Source: a virus
Length of the DNA: 53,502 nt
Reading direction: 5' to 3' (one strand)
Virus record (IMG/VR): IMGVR_UViG_3300018432_000016
Span: 1-53,502 of that record
Both the position numbers and the translations under genes were made by a program. The notes below the pieces were generated by a model, which worked only from the letters and a program-made list of their open reading frames with translations, made no database searches and had not been told where the DNA came from. Within the stretch, counting starts at the first letter, position 1, and each line of letters opens with the position of its first letter. Below, piece by piece: positions 31,289 through 40,070 of the stretch.

Positions 31289-32131
31289 TCAGGCGGTGAG
31301 TTCGACGGTTGCCGGCTGGACGGTCGACCCGTTCCACACCCCGTCGAGGGTGAGCGGCTGCTCGGTCGTCCCGTTCCACAGTGACCACGCCTCGGTGGGC
31401 GGCGTGTAGTCGGCGACGGTGATGGCGTAGCGGTCCTGCACGTAGGAATGCCAGACGGCCCGTTCGGCGACGGTGAGCGGGTGATCCCAGATGCAGAACT
31501 CCCACATGCGCGCGGGTAGACAGTTGCTGCTGCCTGAGTTGGACAGGAACAGCCGGAAAGTGGCGGCGGCGCCCGTGTTCGGGGGCAGGTCGGTGGTCGC
31601 GGCGGTCGCACCGTCGCTGGTGCCGTTGTGGAACACCTCCGTCGTGAACCTGTCGGCGGCGGCGGTGATGACGTTGGGGACACCTGTGCTGATCGCGTCG
31701 CGGGTGTCGCTCCCGGCGGCGGCGCCGCCTTCCCGGTAGTTGGTGAGGCTGACGCTGGTCGTCGTGGGCACGTTCAGGATGAATCGGCGCGCCGCGACGG
31801 TGGCGCTGTAGACGGATGCGATGCCGCGCGGCGTGGTGCCGCTGGTGCGCTTCCACACGACGCCGACCGTGTAGTCGTCGGGCATGTCGAGGGAACCGGC
31901 CAGGGACACCCCCGACGTGGCGGTCGTGCTGACACAGGGGATGCCGTTGCCCTCACCGGCCGTGGTGGTGCGGACCGGTGCGCTCGCGGCGGGGGACGAG
32001 GGGGCGAGCGACTGTCCGGCCACCCGGTCGACCCACGTCGGGATGGTGTCCCCGTCGGCCTTGCCCGCCGTGGGGTCGTCGGACCGCCACCAGCGGAACA
32101 GGCCCGGAACGTCGGCGGGGGTGCGGGTCAT
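31289..32131 (-). CDS. LamG/concanavalin-like structural protein (280 aa)
   Basis: The beta-rich chain shows the LamG-type layout: GLFRWWRSDDP, IPTWVDRVAGQSL, DYTVGVVWKR, FHNGTSDG, MWEFCIWDHPLTVAERAVWHSYVQDRYAI. This is a jelly-roll lectin fold often found on phage fibres. Overlaps the repeat-rich fibre gene by 4 bases. The C-terminal 35 residues carry a short repeat (WNGTTEQPLTLDG/WNGSTVQPATVE). Probable sugar-binding decoration or side fibre. Confidence 0.75.
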   Translation of the reverse strand: MTRTPADVPGLFRWWRSDDPTAGKADGDTIPTWVDRVAGQSLAPSSPAASAPVRTTTAGEGNGIPCVSTTATSGVSLAGSLDMPDDYTVGVVWKRTSGTTPRGIASVYSATVAARRFILNVPTTTSVSLTNYREGGAAAGSDTRDAISTGVPNVITAAADRFTTEVFHNGTSDGATAATTDLPPNTGAAATFRLFLSNSGSSNCLPARMWEFCIWDHPLTVAERAVWHSYVQDRYAITVADYTPPTEAWSLWNGTTEQPLTLDGVWNGSTVQPATVELTA

Positions 32132-33477
32132 GCCGTGCGCAGGATGACGGTGCCGGCGGGGGTGCCGCCCGGCACGGCCGCCCCGGCGGCGAGGACGAGG
32201 AGCGGTTTCCCGGTCAGGTCGGCGTAGGCGCCGGTCGTGGCGACCGTGGCAAGTCCGGTGACCGTGGAGGCGGCCTGGGTGCCGGTGTGGTTGGCGCGGG
32301 CCTTCGCCGCCGTGTCCCCGGTGTCGACGTAGTCCTTGCGGGTGAGTTCGGATGCCTGTGCGGGCGGAGTTGCCGTAACAGTCATCCGTTGAGCGGCGAT
32401 TGCCGCGCCTCCTGCGGACCGGCGGACGAGGGTGTCGCTCGTTGCGCTGCTGGTTGCCCCGTCGAGGAGGGTGCGTAGGGCGGCGGGCAGCGTCTTGTTC
32501 GTGGTGCCGTCGGTGATGGTGTCCGCGTCCTGGGTGCCGGTGTGCGTGGCCCGGTCCCGCAGGGCGGCGTCGGTGGCGTTGGCGGTGGCCGAGGTCGTGA
32601 TGGTGATGGTGTCGGCAGCGTCGTTGACGAGTACCGAGATGTTGCCGAGGCCGACCATCGCCGCGCCGATGGTGTCCCGGATGGTTTCCGGGTCGATCGT
32701 CTGCCCGGTCCAGTCGATGGTGAGCGTGCCGGCCGCGTCGTCGTAAGAAATGTCGAGGTCGGCGCCGACGGCCTGCAACATGCCGCCGACGGTGTCCTCG
32801 ATGTACTCGCGGAGGTCGGTGATGCTCGCCGTCGTCTGTACGCCGGTGTGCGTCTCCCGGTCGCGGAGGGCGGCGTCGGTGGCGTTGGCGGTGGCCCCGG
32901 CGGCGACCCCGGCGAGCTTGGTGCGCTCCTCCGGGGTGATGTAGCCGGGGGTGAGGGCGTCGAGGGCGTCGGCGAGTTCGTCGTCGTCGACGTAGCCGGA
33001 CAGGTCGACGGGCGGTATGGCGGCGATCGCCGCGTCGAGTTGCTCGTCGGTCACATGCCCGGACAGGTCGACGCCGGGTATGGCGGCGATCGCGGCGGCG
33101 AGCTCCTCGTCGGTCACGTACTCGTCGTGCGCGTGCCCCTCGGGGGCGGCGGGGGCGCCGCCGGTCGCCGGCTCCAGGGTGTCGAAGTCGACCTCGTCCG
33201 GGTCTTCGTCGGCGACGAGGAACGTCCGGTCCCGGGGGCCGCCCGGGACGCGGTCCGTCCAGCGCATCCGGTACAGACCTCGGACGAGCCCGTCGACGCG
33301 GGCGGTCCCGTCGGAGCCGATGCGGACCCGCTCCGACCCGCCGACGACGCCGCCTGCCGTGTCGATGGGGCGGTCGAGGGTCAGGGCGCCGACGAGCCCG
33401 ACGGCGGCCGGCCGGCCGGTCGGGGACCGGTACGGCCCGAACGTGAGGGCGAACACGCCCGGGGCGGGTTCGGTCAC
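32128..33477 (-). CDS. Repeat-rich fibre protein (449 aa)
   Basis: GTG overlaps the protease stop. Residues 1-95 resemble a particle-binding domain. Three about 21-residue repeats of YVTDEELAAAIAAIPGVDLSG type occupy 120-176. The block ATANATDAALRDR-THTG-Q occurs at 195-214 and 297-316, with a third HTGTQ at 397-401. Such HTGTQ repeats are common in fibres of unrelated phages. Lies between protease and capsid, so may be a head fibre or a displaced tail fibre. Confidence 0.8.
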   Translation of the reverse strand: MTEPAPGVFALTFGPYRSPTGRPAAVGLVGALTLDRPIDTAGGVVGGSERVRIGSDGTARVDGLVRGLYRMRWTDRVPGGPRDRTFLVADEDPDEVDFDTLEPATGGAPAAPEGHAHDEYVTDEELAAAIAAIPGVDLSGHVTDEQLDAAIAAIPPVDLSGYVDDDELADALDALTPGYITPEERTKLAGVAAGATANATDAALRDRETHTGVQTTASITDLREYIEDTVGGMLQAVGADLDISYDDAAGTLTIDWTGQTIDPETIRDTIGAAMVGLGNISVLVNDAADTITITTSATANATDAALRDRATHTGTQDADTITDGTTNKTLPAALRTLLDGATSSATSDTLVRRSAGGAAIAAQRMTVTATPPAQASELTRKDYVDTGDTAAKARANHTGTQAASTVTGLATVATTGAYADLTGKPLLVLAAGAAVPGGTPAGTVILRTA

Positions 33478-35051
33478 GGCCGGCGGAGGCGGGCGAGACC
33501 GGCGCGGGCGGCGGCGGCCAGGACGGGGCGCATGCGGTCGTCGACGACGCGGCGGACCGCGTCCTCGTCGTGCCCGTGCCCCCGAGCCCGGCGGGTGAGG
33601 GGGGCGGACCCGGCGGCGAGGAGGACCCGCGCCCCGGATGCGGTGATGTGCGCGCGGCCCCGGATCGGGAAACCGGGCGTATTCACGCACAGGGCGGCGA
33701 CGAGCCGGACGTTCACGTCGCCCGGGTTGGCCCGCCAGTCCCCGGAGATTGGGTGTCGGCCGAACTCCTCGATCTGCTGCCGGGTCAGGTGGGGTCGCAT
33801 CGCCCCGGCGAACCACACGCCGAAATCGTCCTCGCCGACGATCACGTCCGCGTACGCCGACGAGGTCGAGTCGTAGTGCGCGAGCGCGGGCATGACGCCG
33901 TGATCCATGTTCATATCGTGGCCGCCCCCGAACGACAGGACACCGGTCGGCACCTCCTCGCCCTCCTCCGTGAACGTGGAGCCCTGCGAGGTGAACGTCC
34001 GGTACCCGGCCTCCCCGAGGCGGGGGGCGTACACCTCACGGTCGAGGATGCCGGCGTGCGGGACGCCCCACTGTGCGATGTACCCCCACACTTGCCCGGT
34101 GGGGACACCGTTCGGGCGGCGGCCGAGGTAGACGTGCCGGCCAGGATCGGGAACGTCGACGCGGGCGAACCATGCGCGCGGCGGCAGGACGGGGGCGATC
34201 GTTTCCGTGTCGGCGGCGACGGAGGCGAGGAGCGCCTGCCGGCCCCGGGCGGGCTCCAGGATGCGCAACGCGGAGGAGGCGACGACGGGCAGCGCCTCGG
34301 CGGGCTGCTCGGCGGGGGCGATCCCGGCCTCCTCGGCGCCGAGCCCGTCGTCGAGGACGATGTACGCGGACGGGAACGCGGCGAACGGGGTAACGGTGCA
34401 CTGTGCGATCGACCCTTGGGTTACGCGCATCCGGACCCGCTCCGGGAACCCGTCCTCGTCCTCCTCCAGCACGTCGATTTCGGCGGCGACCTCGCCGAGG
34501 TCGACGGACACGCCCCGGAGGACCTGCTCGCGCACGTAGTCGAGGGTCGCTCGGGAGCCGGGCTGGTCATCGTTGGGGACGAACCATCCGGTCGCACGCC
34601 ACCCCCACACGCCCTCCCCGAACGGCTGCCCGGTCTCCCGGTTGATTTCGGCGGCGAAGTCGAGGCGTTCCATCGTGTCCAGGCGACCGCACACGATCGC
34701 GGCGGAGTGACCTTCGAACCCGCCGTCCGGGTTGCGGAGCATCGCCATAAGCGACTGAGGCAGGTCACGGCGGCCGAGGCTGCCGGGCTCGATGTACCGG
34801 TCGTCGGAGGTCGTCCAGCCCTCCAGCACGACGGCGGGGATGGTGAACGGGACCCCGTTCTCCGGTGGGGCGAGCTGCTGGTCGAGGGGGGTGCGTTCGG
34901 CGGGCGGGGGGGCCTGCTCCTCGACCTCGACGACGGCCGGCGCCTCGTCCTCGACCGGGGGGGCGGTGGCGACGAGCGCGGCCAGCTCGCCGCCGGTCGT
35001 CCAGCGGGCGAGCGACTGCTCGGTTCCGAGCGGTCGGCGGGTGGCGGGCAT
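33474..35051 (-). CDS. Capsid maturation protease (525 aa)
   Basis: ATG at 35051 follows CAGGAGACACG. Central segments resemble actinophage capsid maturation proteases: VVLEGWTTSDDRYIEPGSL, GGFEGHSAAIVCGRLDTMERLDFAAEINRETGQPFG and SVDLGEVAAEID. The C-terminal half (GRHVYLGRRPNG, SYRTFTSQGS, HDMNMDHGVM, YADVIVGEDDFGVWFAGAMRPHL) may be a minor head part. Order portal-protease-capsid is canonical, though fibre and translocase genes intervene. It would cleave the scaffold domain of the capsid protein. Catalytic residues could not be picked out with confidence. Confidence 0.8.
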   Translation of the reverse strand: MPATRRPLGTEQSLARWTTGGELAALVATAPPVEDEAPAVVEVEEQAPPPAERTPLDQQLAPPENGVPFTIPAVVLEGWTTSDDRYIEPGSLGRRDLPQSLMAMLRNPDGGFEGHSAAIVCGRLDTMERLDFAAEINRETGQPFGEGVWGWRATGWFVPNDDQPGSRATLDYVREQVLRGVSVDLGEVAAEIDVLEEDEDGFPERVRMRVTQGSIAQCTVTPFAAFPSAYIVLDDGLGAEEAGIAPAEQPAEALPVVASSALRILEPARGRQALLASVAADTETIAPVLPPRAWFARVDVPDPGRHVYLGRRPNGVPTGQVWGYIAQWGVPHAGILDREVYAPRLGEAGYRTFTSQGSTFTEEGEEVPTGVLSFGGGHDMNMDHGVMPALAHYDSTSSAYADVIVGEDDFGVWFAGAMRPHLTRQQIEEFGRHPISGDWRANPGDVNVRLVAALCVNTPGFPIRGRAHITASGARVLLAAGSAPLTRRARGHGHDEDAVRRVVDDRMRPVLAAAARAGLARLRRP

Positions 35052-35062
35052 CGTGTCTCCTG

Positions 35063-35317
35063 TCATCGGACGGGGCCGTACTGGTCGTCGCGGCGGGCGA
35101 GGACGTAGCCCCGCAACCACAGCGTTCCAAGCTCGGAGCGGGGGTCGTGCGGGCAGGCGGTCGAGTCGTCGCCAGCACCGTAGGCGGCGCGGCCGGCGTC
35201 GTACGCCTCGACTTGCTCCTCCGACGGTTCGGGTACGGGCGCGGAGGCGACAAGGACGGCTAGGCGCCCGGCGCCGTCGAGCCGGTATATCTGCTGGTAT
35301 GCGGTCGGACGGTTCAC
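35063..35317 (-). CDS. Rmf/CrpP-like small protein (84 aa)
   Basis: The segment AYDAGRAAYGAGDDSTACPHDPRSELGTLWLRGYVLARRDD follows the A..G..A...G....CP......W..G pattern of the ribosome modulation factor/CrpP superfamily. RMF binds and silences ribosomes; CrpP-type proteins are described in phages and plasmids with debated functions. GTG overlaps the upstream stop. Role here unknown. Confidence 0.6.
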   Translation of the reverse strand: MNRPTAYQQIYRLDGAGRLAVLVASAPVPEPSEEQVEAYDAGRAAYGAGDDSTACPHDPRSELGTLWLRGYVLARRDDQYGPVR

Positions 35318-35538
35318 GTTCCGTCCCTCGGCATCCCGTCGCGTTCGGCGCCGCACTGGCAGCAGAACCACGCGATCATGGCGTCGGCCGGGTGCCACCA
35401 GTGCCCCCCGCCTCGGCGGCAGGCTCGGCGGGTTCTCCACCGGTGCCACGGGCTCGTGTCGACGAGGGGGCGGACGGGAAACTCGTACCCGCCGACGACG
35501 GGTGGTCGCACGGTGGCGTGGTGCGTCGGGTGGGTCAT
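35314..35538 (-). CDS. Small Cys/His-rich protein (74 aa)
   Basis: ATG overlaps the portal stop (ATGA). HWWHPADAMIAWFCCQCGAERDG suggests a zinc-binding knuckle. Located between portal and protease genes. Unknown. Confidence 0.65.
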   Translation of the reverse strand: MTHPTHHATVRPPVVGGYEFPVRPLVDTSPWHRWRTRRACRRGGGHWWHPADAMIAWFCCQCGAERDGMPRDGT

Positions 35539-38500
35539 CGGCGGGTACTCCTGCCCGTGCGGTCACGGTTGATGCCTGCGTTTTCGGCGGCGTGCTTGGC
35601 GGCGAGGGCGGCGTTCCCCTTGCCGGTGCGCGCGAAGTAGTACTCCGTCCAGGAGATGCGCCGGTTCCCCTCCAGGAACTCCAGCAGCTCCGGGGAGGCG
35701 TACCGGTAGACGAGCCGGATATCGCCGGCGAGGAGGTCCCGCACGTCGATGCCGCGCGCCTGCCCGGCGGCGTTGACGCCGTGCGTTTTCACGACCTCCA
35801 GGGCGGCGACGTACTGCTGCTCGACGTGGAGCGCGTACTCCTCCTGCACCTCGGCGCGGGTGGGCATCCCGTCGCGGGACCCGTGCCCGCCGACCCGGGG
35901 GTGTGTGACGCCGGGCCGGCCGAGGGTGGCGTCGAGATGTTCGTACGCCTCCTGCCACTCCCCGTCGGATGCCATGCGTTCGGCGAGGTCGTCGGCGATG
36001 CGCTTGTTCTCGTCGGTGTAGGTGAGGAACGCGTCGAGGTCATCCCAACGCTGCCCCTCGCGCGGGTCGAGGGAGTCCATGCGGGCGGTGAGGTGGACGG
36101 CGAGGTCGTCGAGCTGCTCGTCGGTCAGCGCCGACAAGTACGTGTAGTCGAGGCGCATCGGAATTCCGGCCTCGTCGGTGGCGGCCTGCCGGGTCCGGCC
36201 CCGCGCCTGCTGCCGGCGGGGCCGGACCGGCTCGGTCGGGGGGGAGACGACGGGCGGGCCGTTGCGAACGGCCGGGCGGGCAGCGGGGGCGGGCGTCGAA
36301 CGCTGCTCGATCCGGTCGGGTATGCGGTTGATGATCGAATTGAGGTTACGAAGTTTGCGGCGAGCCGCCTCCCGCTCCTCTTTGCCCATCTCGGAGGCGT
36401 ACCGAAGTTCGTCCTCCAGGATGCCGGTCCGCTCGCGGAGAGTGCGGCGGGCGGCGTCCGGGTCGCTGACATAGATCCGACCCTCGTCCAGGTCCACCCG
36501 CAGACCGGGCGCCTCCCCTTCGTCCTCCAGCAGTTCCACGCCGTAGCGCACCTCGTCGAGGGTCTCCTGCGAGGGGGCTCGGCCGGGTAGGCGTTCCTCC
36601 GTCACCTCCGGTGCGCCGTTGCGGGCGGCGCGGGCGGCCTCGACGGCGGACGTGGGGCGCTGCTCGGGGCGGCCGGTGTCGGGCAGGTACACCCGCTCGT
36701 CGACGGTGGCGTCCCGGGTGGGGATCGGGCGGCCCGGGTTCTGCTCCTCGTAGGCGCGGCGGCCGATGGTCTCCAGTTCGGCGCGGGTGTCCCGGCCGTC
36801 GGTGTAGACGGGCACGTAGTCGCAGTGACAGCCCTTGTGGTCGCCGGGGGCGAACGATCCGCCGATCCACTCGCCGCCGGTGCCGGACGTGTCGAGGGCG
36901 TCATCGTCGAACGAGGCGAACACGACCCCGTCGAGGTTGGCGTGCGGCCGGAACGGGCGGGCACTGATCCCGTAGGACCACTCGTATTCGACGACCTCCT
37001 GCCCGTGGTCGCGGAGGAACCCGTCGAGCAGCTCCCCGGAGGTGAGCCCGTTCCGGACGCCGGTGCCGGAGTCGTCGCCGGGGACGCCGCCGACAACGGC
37101 GAGGGCGTCGCGGACGAGCCCCGGCGGGACGATCGAGGACGGCAGTTCGCCGACCGGGTCGACGGTGGGATCCGGGTCGTACAGGCGGTCGGCGGCCAGG
37201 TCGCGGAGCCCGCCCTCCAGGACGGGCCACGACGCGTCGGCGTTGTCGGCGAACCGGTCGCGGAGGGCGCCGATCTGCCGGGCCACGTCCGGGTCGGTGC
37301 GGTCGAGGTCGGCGATGCCGACGGCGGCGTCGAGCGCCTCCTCGGCGGCGGTCGCCGTCCACTCCGTGTACTGCTCGCGGAGCCGGCCGAACGCCTCGGC
37401 GAGGAGCTGCTGCTCCTCCAGCCCCAGGGCGGCGACGAGGGGCCGGCCGAGGGAGGCGAGGACCTGCTCGGGTGGCTGCCCGGCGACGGCGTCGCGGGCG
37501 GCTGGTTCCCGCTGCGCGGCGGCGCGGGCACGGTTGCCGGCCCGTTCCAGGGCGCGGAGGAGGGCGGCGTCGGCGGCGGCGGCGATCCGCTCGCGGAGGG
37601 TGCGTTCGATGTTGGCGAGCCGGCGGGATAGGCGCCGCTGCCTGTCGGTGGGTGCGGCGGCGGCGGCGAGCGCGAGGGGGGCGGCGGAGGCGGCCGGCAG
37701 GGCGGGCGCCTCCGGTGTTGTCGGCTCCTCCGCCGGGGCGTCACCGGCGGGCAGGGCGGCCGGCCCGGACGGGGGGACGCCGGGGATTGCGCCGGTGTGT
37801 GCCACTGAGAGGCCGAGGACCCGGTTCACGTCGTCCGGTTCGTAGCCGGCGCGGAGCAGTCGGTCGGCGATGGTGGCGACCTGGAGGAGCCGCTCGACGG
37901 CGAGCCCGGTCTCCCCGACGGCGTCGTCGCCGGTCTCCACTTCCTCCGGCGGGGCGTGCGACTCGTCGATGCCCCGCAGTTCCCGGTACGCCCGGCCGTC
38001 GATCAATCCACGGTCGTAGGCGTCGTTCGCGGCCGACGACATATCGGCGGGGGCGACGAGTCCGGACGGGTCGAACCAGACGACGACCCGGCGGATCAGG
38101 TTCTCCGGCCACGCCCCGACGGAGCGGAGCCGGTGCCGCATGTAGCCGAGGGTGAGCCCCTCGACGGCGGCGATGGTGATGGGCTCTTGATGGTGCCGGA
38201 ACGTGTCGGAGCTGATCTGCCACGCGTTCCAGTGGTTCACGTCCGACAGCCCGGTAATCACCTCGGGCGGCACGTCGAGGCCGATGCCGAGGCGGGTCAG
38301 CAGCCGCGCCTCCCGCTCGTTCGTGAGCGGGTCGAGGGGCCGGCCGAACGTGAGGTGTCGGACCCGGTCGAGGTACTGGTAGGCGCCCCGCTTGATCATG
38401 GGGACGACCTGCGCGGCGGAGCCGTCGAGGGTGAGCGGGGTCGTTAGCTGTGTAACGAAGTCCCGGTCGAACTCGTCCTCCTCGTCGTCTTCGTCGGGGA

Positions 38501-39374
38501 GCGCGTCCAGCTCCTCCGGCCATAGGAGGACACCGTTCCCGGAGGCGCGGGACCGGAGGGCGGCGTCGTCGCCCTTTTCGATGAGGAGCAGCCGCTCACA
38601 TACGCCGATGAGGGAGCGCATGGGGGAGTCGGGTTCGGAGGACCATTCGGCGTCGGCGGTCCATAGGCGGACGACGGTGGTCGTCGCCGGGTCCAGGTCG
38701 ACGGCCTCGGAGTCCCGGCCCTCGCCGGTGACGAGCCGGAAGTAGCCGGGCGGCAGTTCGGGGTTCATGCCCCGGAACCGGCCGTCCTGGAAGGTCAGCT
38801 CCGATATGGAGCGGATCGCCCACTCCTCCCGGCCCTGCCCGTTGTCGGCCTCCGGGTAGTAGCGGCCGACGAGGTAGCACTCGCCGGCCTGTTCGTAGTT
38901 GCGGGTGAGGGGGGACAGGATCGCGGCGCCCCCGCCGGACGGCGAGTACCCGGTCAGTTCGTTGAGGGCGGAGCGGGCGGCCTGGACGAGGTCGTCGGGG
39001 AGGGCGTCGGTGTCGTACACGGCGGTCGTGCCGTCGCCGGATTCGATCCACCCGTATTCGTCGGTGAGTTCGGCGACCTCGTCGGCGCCGTCGGGCCGGT
39101 CCCCGGCGTACAGCCGGATATGGGCGGCGTTGTTGGCAAGGAACCGCATTGCGTACCCGACCTCGGGCAGGGCGCGGGCGTACCCGAACGAGGCGCGCTG
39201 CCACTCGCGGCGCTTGGATGCTTTGGCGAGGCGGGCGCCTTCCTGCGCGGTGATGACGGCGGCGGAGGCGACGAGGGAACCACGCGCCCGGGGGCGGCCG
39301 GTCAACACCTCAGCGAACGGGGAGGACCTCCGGGCGGGGCGGACCCAGTCGAGCCAGGCGGGCAGAGTTGCCAC
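35535..39374 (-). CDS. Portal-MuF fusion with long C-terminal extension (1279 aa)
   Basis: GTG at 39374 follows GGGAGTGACCC. Residues about 1-540 are portal-like (NNAAHIRLY, LTRNYEQAGECYLVGRY, QISSDTFRHHQEPITIAAVEGLT, RGLIDGRAYRELRGI). After an Ala/Pro linker (540-575), about 580-880 look like a MuF head morphogenesis domain with GDHKGCHCDYVPVYTDG (844-860). About 890-1279 match nothing I recognise: helical, basic Arg/Gln-rich centre, ending YYFARTGKGNAALAAKHAAENAG. Portals are usually 450-550 residues. MuF C-terminal extensions in other phages can carry enzymatic or toxin domains delivered with DNA, so this tail is a candidate ejected effector (inference). Confidence 0.85.
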   Translation of the reverse strand: MATLPAWLDWVRPARRSSPFAEVLTGRPRARGSLVASAAVITAQEGARLAKASKRREWQRASFGYARALPEVGYAMRFLANNAAHIRLYAGDRPDGADEVAELTDEYGWIESGDGTTAVYDTDALPDDLVQAARSALNELTGYSPSGGGAAILSPLTRNYEQAGECYLVGRYYPEADNGQGREEWAIRSISELTFQDGRFRGMNPELPPGYFRLVTGEGRDSEAVDLDPATTTVVRLWTADAEWSSEPDSPMRSLIGVCERLLLIEKGDDAALRSRASGNGVLLWPEELDALPDEDDEEDEFDRDFVTQLTTPLTLDGSAAQVVPMIKRGAYQYLDRVRHLTFGRPLDPLTNEREARLLTRLGIGLDVPPEVITGLSDVNHWNAWQISSDTFRHHQEPITIAAVEGLTLGYMRHRLRSVGAWPENLIRRVVVWFDPSGLVAPADMSSAANDAYDRGLIDGRAYRELRGIDESHAPPEEVETGDDAVGETGLAVERLLQVATIADRLLRAGYEPDDVNRVLGLSVAHTGAIPGVPPSGPAALPAGDAPAEEPTTPEAPALPAASAAPLALAAAAAPTDRQRRLSRRLANIERTLRERIAAAADAALLRALERAGNRARAAAQREPAARDAVAGQPPEQVLASLGRPLVAALGLEEQQLLAEAFGRLREQYTEWTATAAEEALDAAVGIADLDRTDPDVARQIGALRDRFADNADASWPVLEGGLRDLAADRLYDPDPTVDPVGELPSSIVPPGLVRDALAVVGGVPGDDSGTGVRNGLTSGELLDGFLRDHGQEVVEYEWSYGISARPFRPHANLDGVVFASFDDDALDTSGTGGEWIGGSFAPGDHKGCHCDYVPVYTDGRDTRAELETIGRRAYEEQNPGRPIPTRDATVDERVYLPDTGRPEQRPTSAVEAARAARNGAPEVTEERLPGRAPSQETLDEVRYGVELLEDEGEAPGLRVDLDEGRIYVSDPDAARRTLRERTGILEDELRYASEMGKEEREAARRKLRNLNSIINRIPDRIEQRSTPAPAARPAVRNGPPVVSPPTEPVRPRRQQARGRTRQAATDEAGIPMRLDYTYLSALTDEQLDDLAVHLTARMDSLDPREGQRWDDLDAFLTYTDENKRIADDLAERMASDGEWQEAYEHLDATLGRPGVTHPRVGGHGSRDGMPTRAEVQEEYALHVEQQYVAALEVVKTHGVNAAGQARGIDVRDLLAGDIRLVYRYASPELLEFLEGNRRISWTEYYFARTGKGNAALAAKHAAENAGINRDRTGRSTRR

Positions 39375-39377
39375 GGG

Positions 39378-39671
39378 TCACTCCCACGAGGACAGGAGCC
39401 CGGAGACGGCGCTCCAGGCGAGGACGGCGCCGGCCGGTGCGGCGACGGCCGGGACGGCGGCGACGAGCCCGGCCCACCCGGCGGCGACCCACACGGACAC
39501 GCACCACGGGCAGGTGACGAAGTAAGCGAGGCGGCCCTCGGCGTCGTCGGCGAGCTGCTCGCGGACGGGCCGGGTTATCTCGTCCTCGACGAGGAGTCGG
39601 GTCAGCCGGAATGTTGCGAGGGCACCGACGGCGAGCACGACCGGATCACGGAGCACGCTCGGGTTCCCCAC
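39378..39671 (-). CDS. DUF1360-like membrane protein (97 aa)
   Basis: LATFRLTRLLVEDEITRPVRE, YFVTCPWCVSVWVAAGW and two hydrophobic stretches are the DUF1360 signature (a TFRLT start, CPWCxS near the second helix). GTG start is leaderless: TAACGT then eight bases. Four bases before the portal gene. Function of the family is unknown; a membrane role near packaging or lysis is possible. Confidence 0.8.
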   Translation of the reverse strand: MGNPSVLRDPVVLAVGALATFRLTRLLVEDEITRPVREQLADDAEGRLAYFVTCPWCVSVWVAAGWAGLVAAVPAVAAPAGAVLAWSAVSGLLSSWE

Positions 39672-39679
39672 GCGGGGGG

Positions 39680-39685
39680 ACGTTA
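39680..39685 (-). promoter_or_regulatory. Late-type box TAACGT, leaderless start
   Basis: The minus strand reads CTCGGTAACGTCCCCCCGC then GTG. The same GGTAACGTC occurs before the holin-like gene at 48499. Confidence 0.6.
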
Positions 39686-39728
39686 CCGAGGGGGCACCGG
39701 GGGGCGTGCGGAGTTGCGGCGGATACGG

Positions 39729-39763
39729 CGGAGCCCCCGGCCTCGTCGAGGGCGGGGGCTCCG
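39729..39763 (-). terminator. Perfect 11-bp hairpin
   Basis: Arms CGGAGCCCCCG (39729-39739) and CGGGGGCTCCG (39753-39763), just after the stop at 39776. Confidence 0.75.
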
Positions 39764-39775
39764 GGGCCGAGCGGG

Positions 39776-40003
39776 TCAGGCGGTGAATGGGTCCGCCTGC
39801 ACTGCGGCGCCGAGGTCGGCGGCGGCGCGGGAGAGATTGCGCTCCGCCTCGGCCATGTCGCGGCGGATACGCGCGACGCTGCGAGCGTGGGTGGTACGGG
39901 CCAGCTCGTGGGGCAGGCTCACCTCGATGAGCCACGTCAGGTAGCGAATACTCTCGCGGGCTTCGTCGGCGGTGGGGGCGGCGTGGGCGTTCGTCGTGTT
40001 CAT
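39776..40003 (-). CDS. Small helical protein (75 aa), leaderless
   Basis: The ATG at 40003 is six bases after TATAAT. ADEARESIRYLTWLIEVSLPHELARTTHARSVARIRRDMAEAERNLSRAAADLGAAV is amphipathic helix throughout. Single-gene cassette with promoter module and hairpin. Unknown. Confidence 0.7.
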   Translation of the reverse strand: MNTTNAHAAPTADEARESIRYLTWLIEVSLPHELARTTHARSVARIRRDMAEAERNLSRAAADLGAAVQADPFTA

Positions 40004-40045
40004 GCCATGATTATATGCACGGGTATTGCCGGGGGGGGGTACCCG
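40004..40045 (-). promoter_or_regulatory. Leaderless-type promoter (module copy)
   Basis: The minus strand reads GGGTACCCCCCCCCGG, then CAATACCCGTGCATATAAT ending 6 bases before the ATG. The GTACTT element is changed to GTACCC. Confidence 0.7.
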
Positions 40046-40070
40046 GCATGCGACGCGCCGGCGTGTCGCC

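Noticed and set aside
29478-31856. 792-codon minus frame overlapping the translocase
   Set aside because: Arg/Pro/His repeats typical of a shadow; only its last 96 codons, from GTG 29768, read as a real membrane protein.
33017-33598. Plus-strand frames opposite the repeat-rich fibre
   Set aside because: Ser/Arg-rich antisense reading of codon repeats; no ribosome binding site or promoter.
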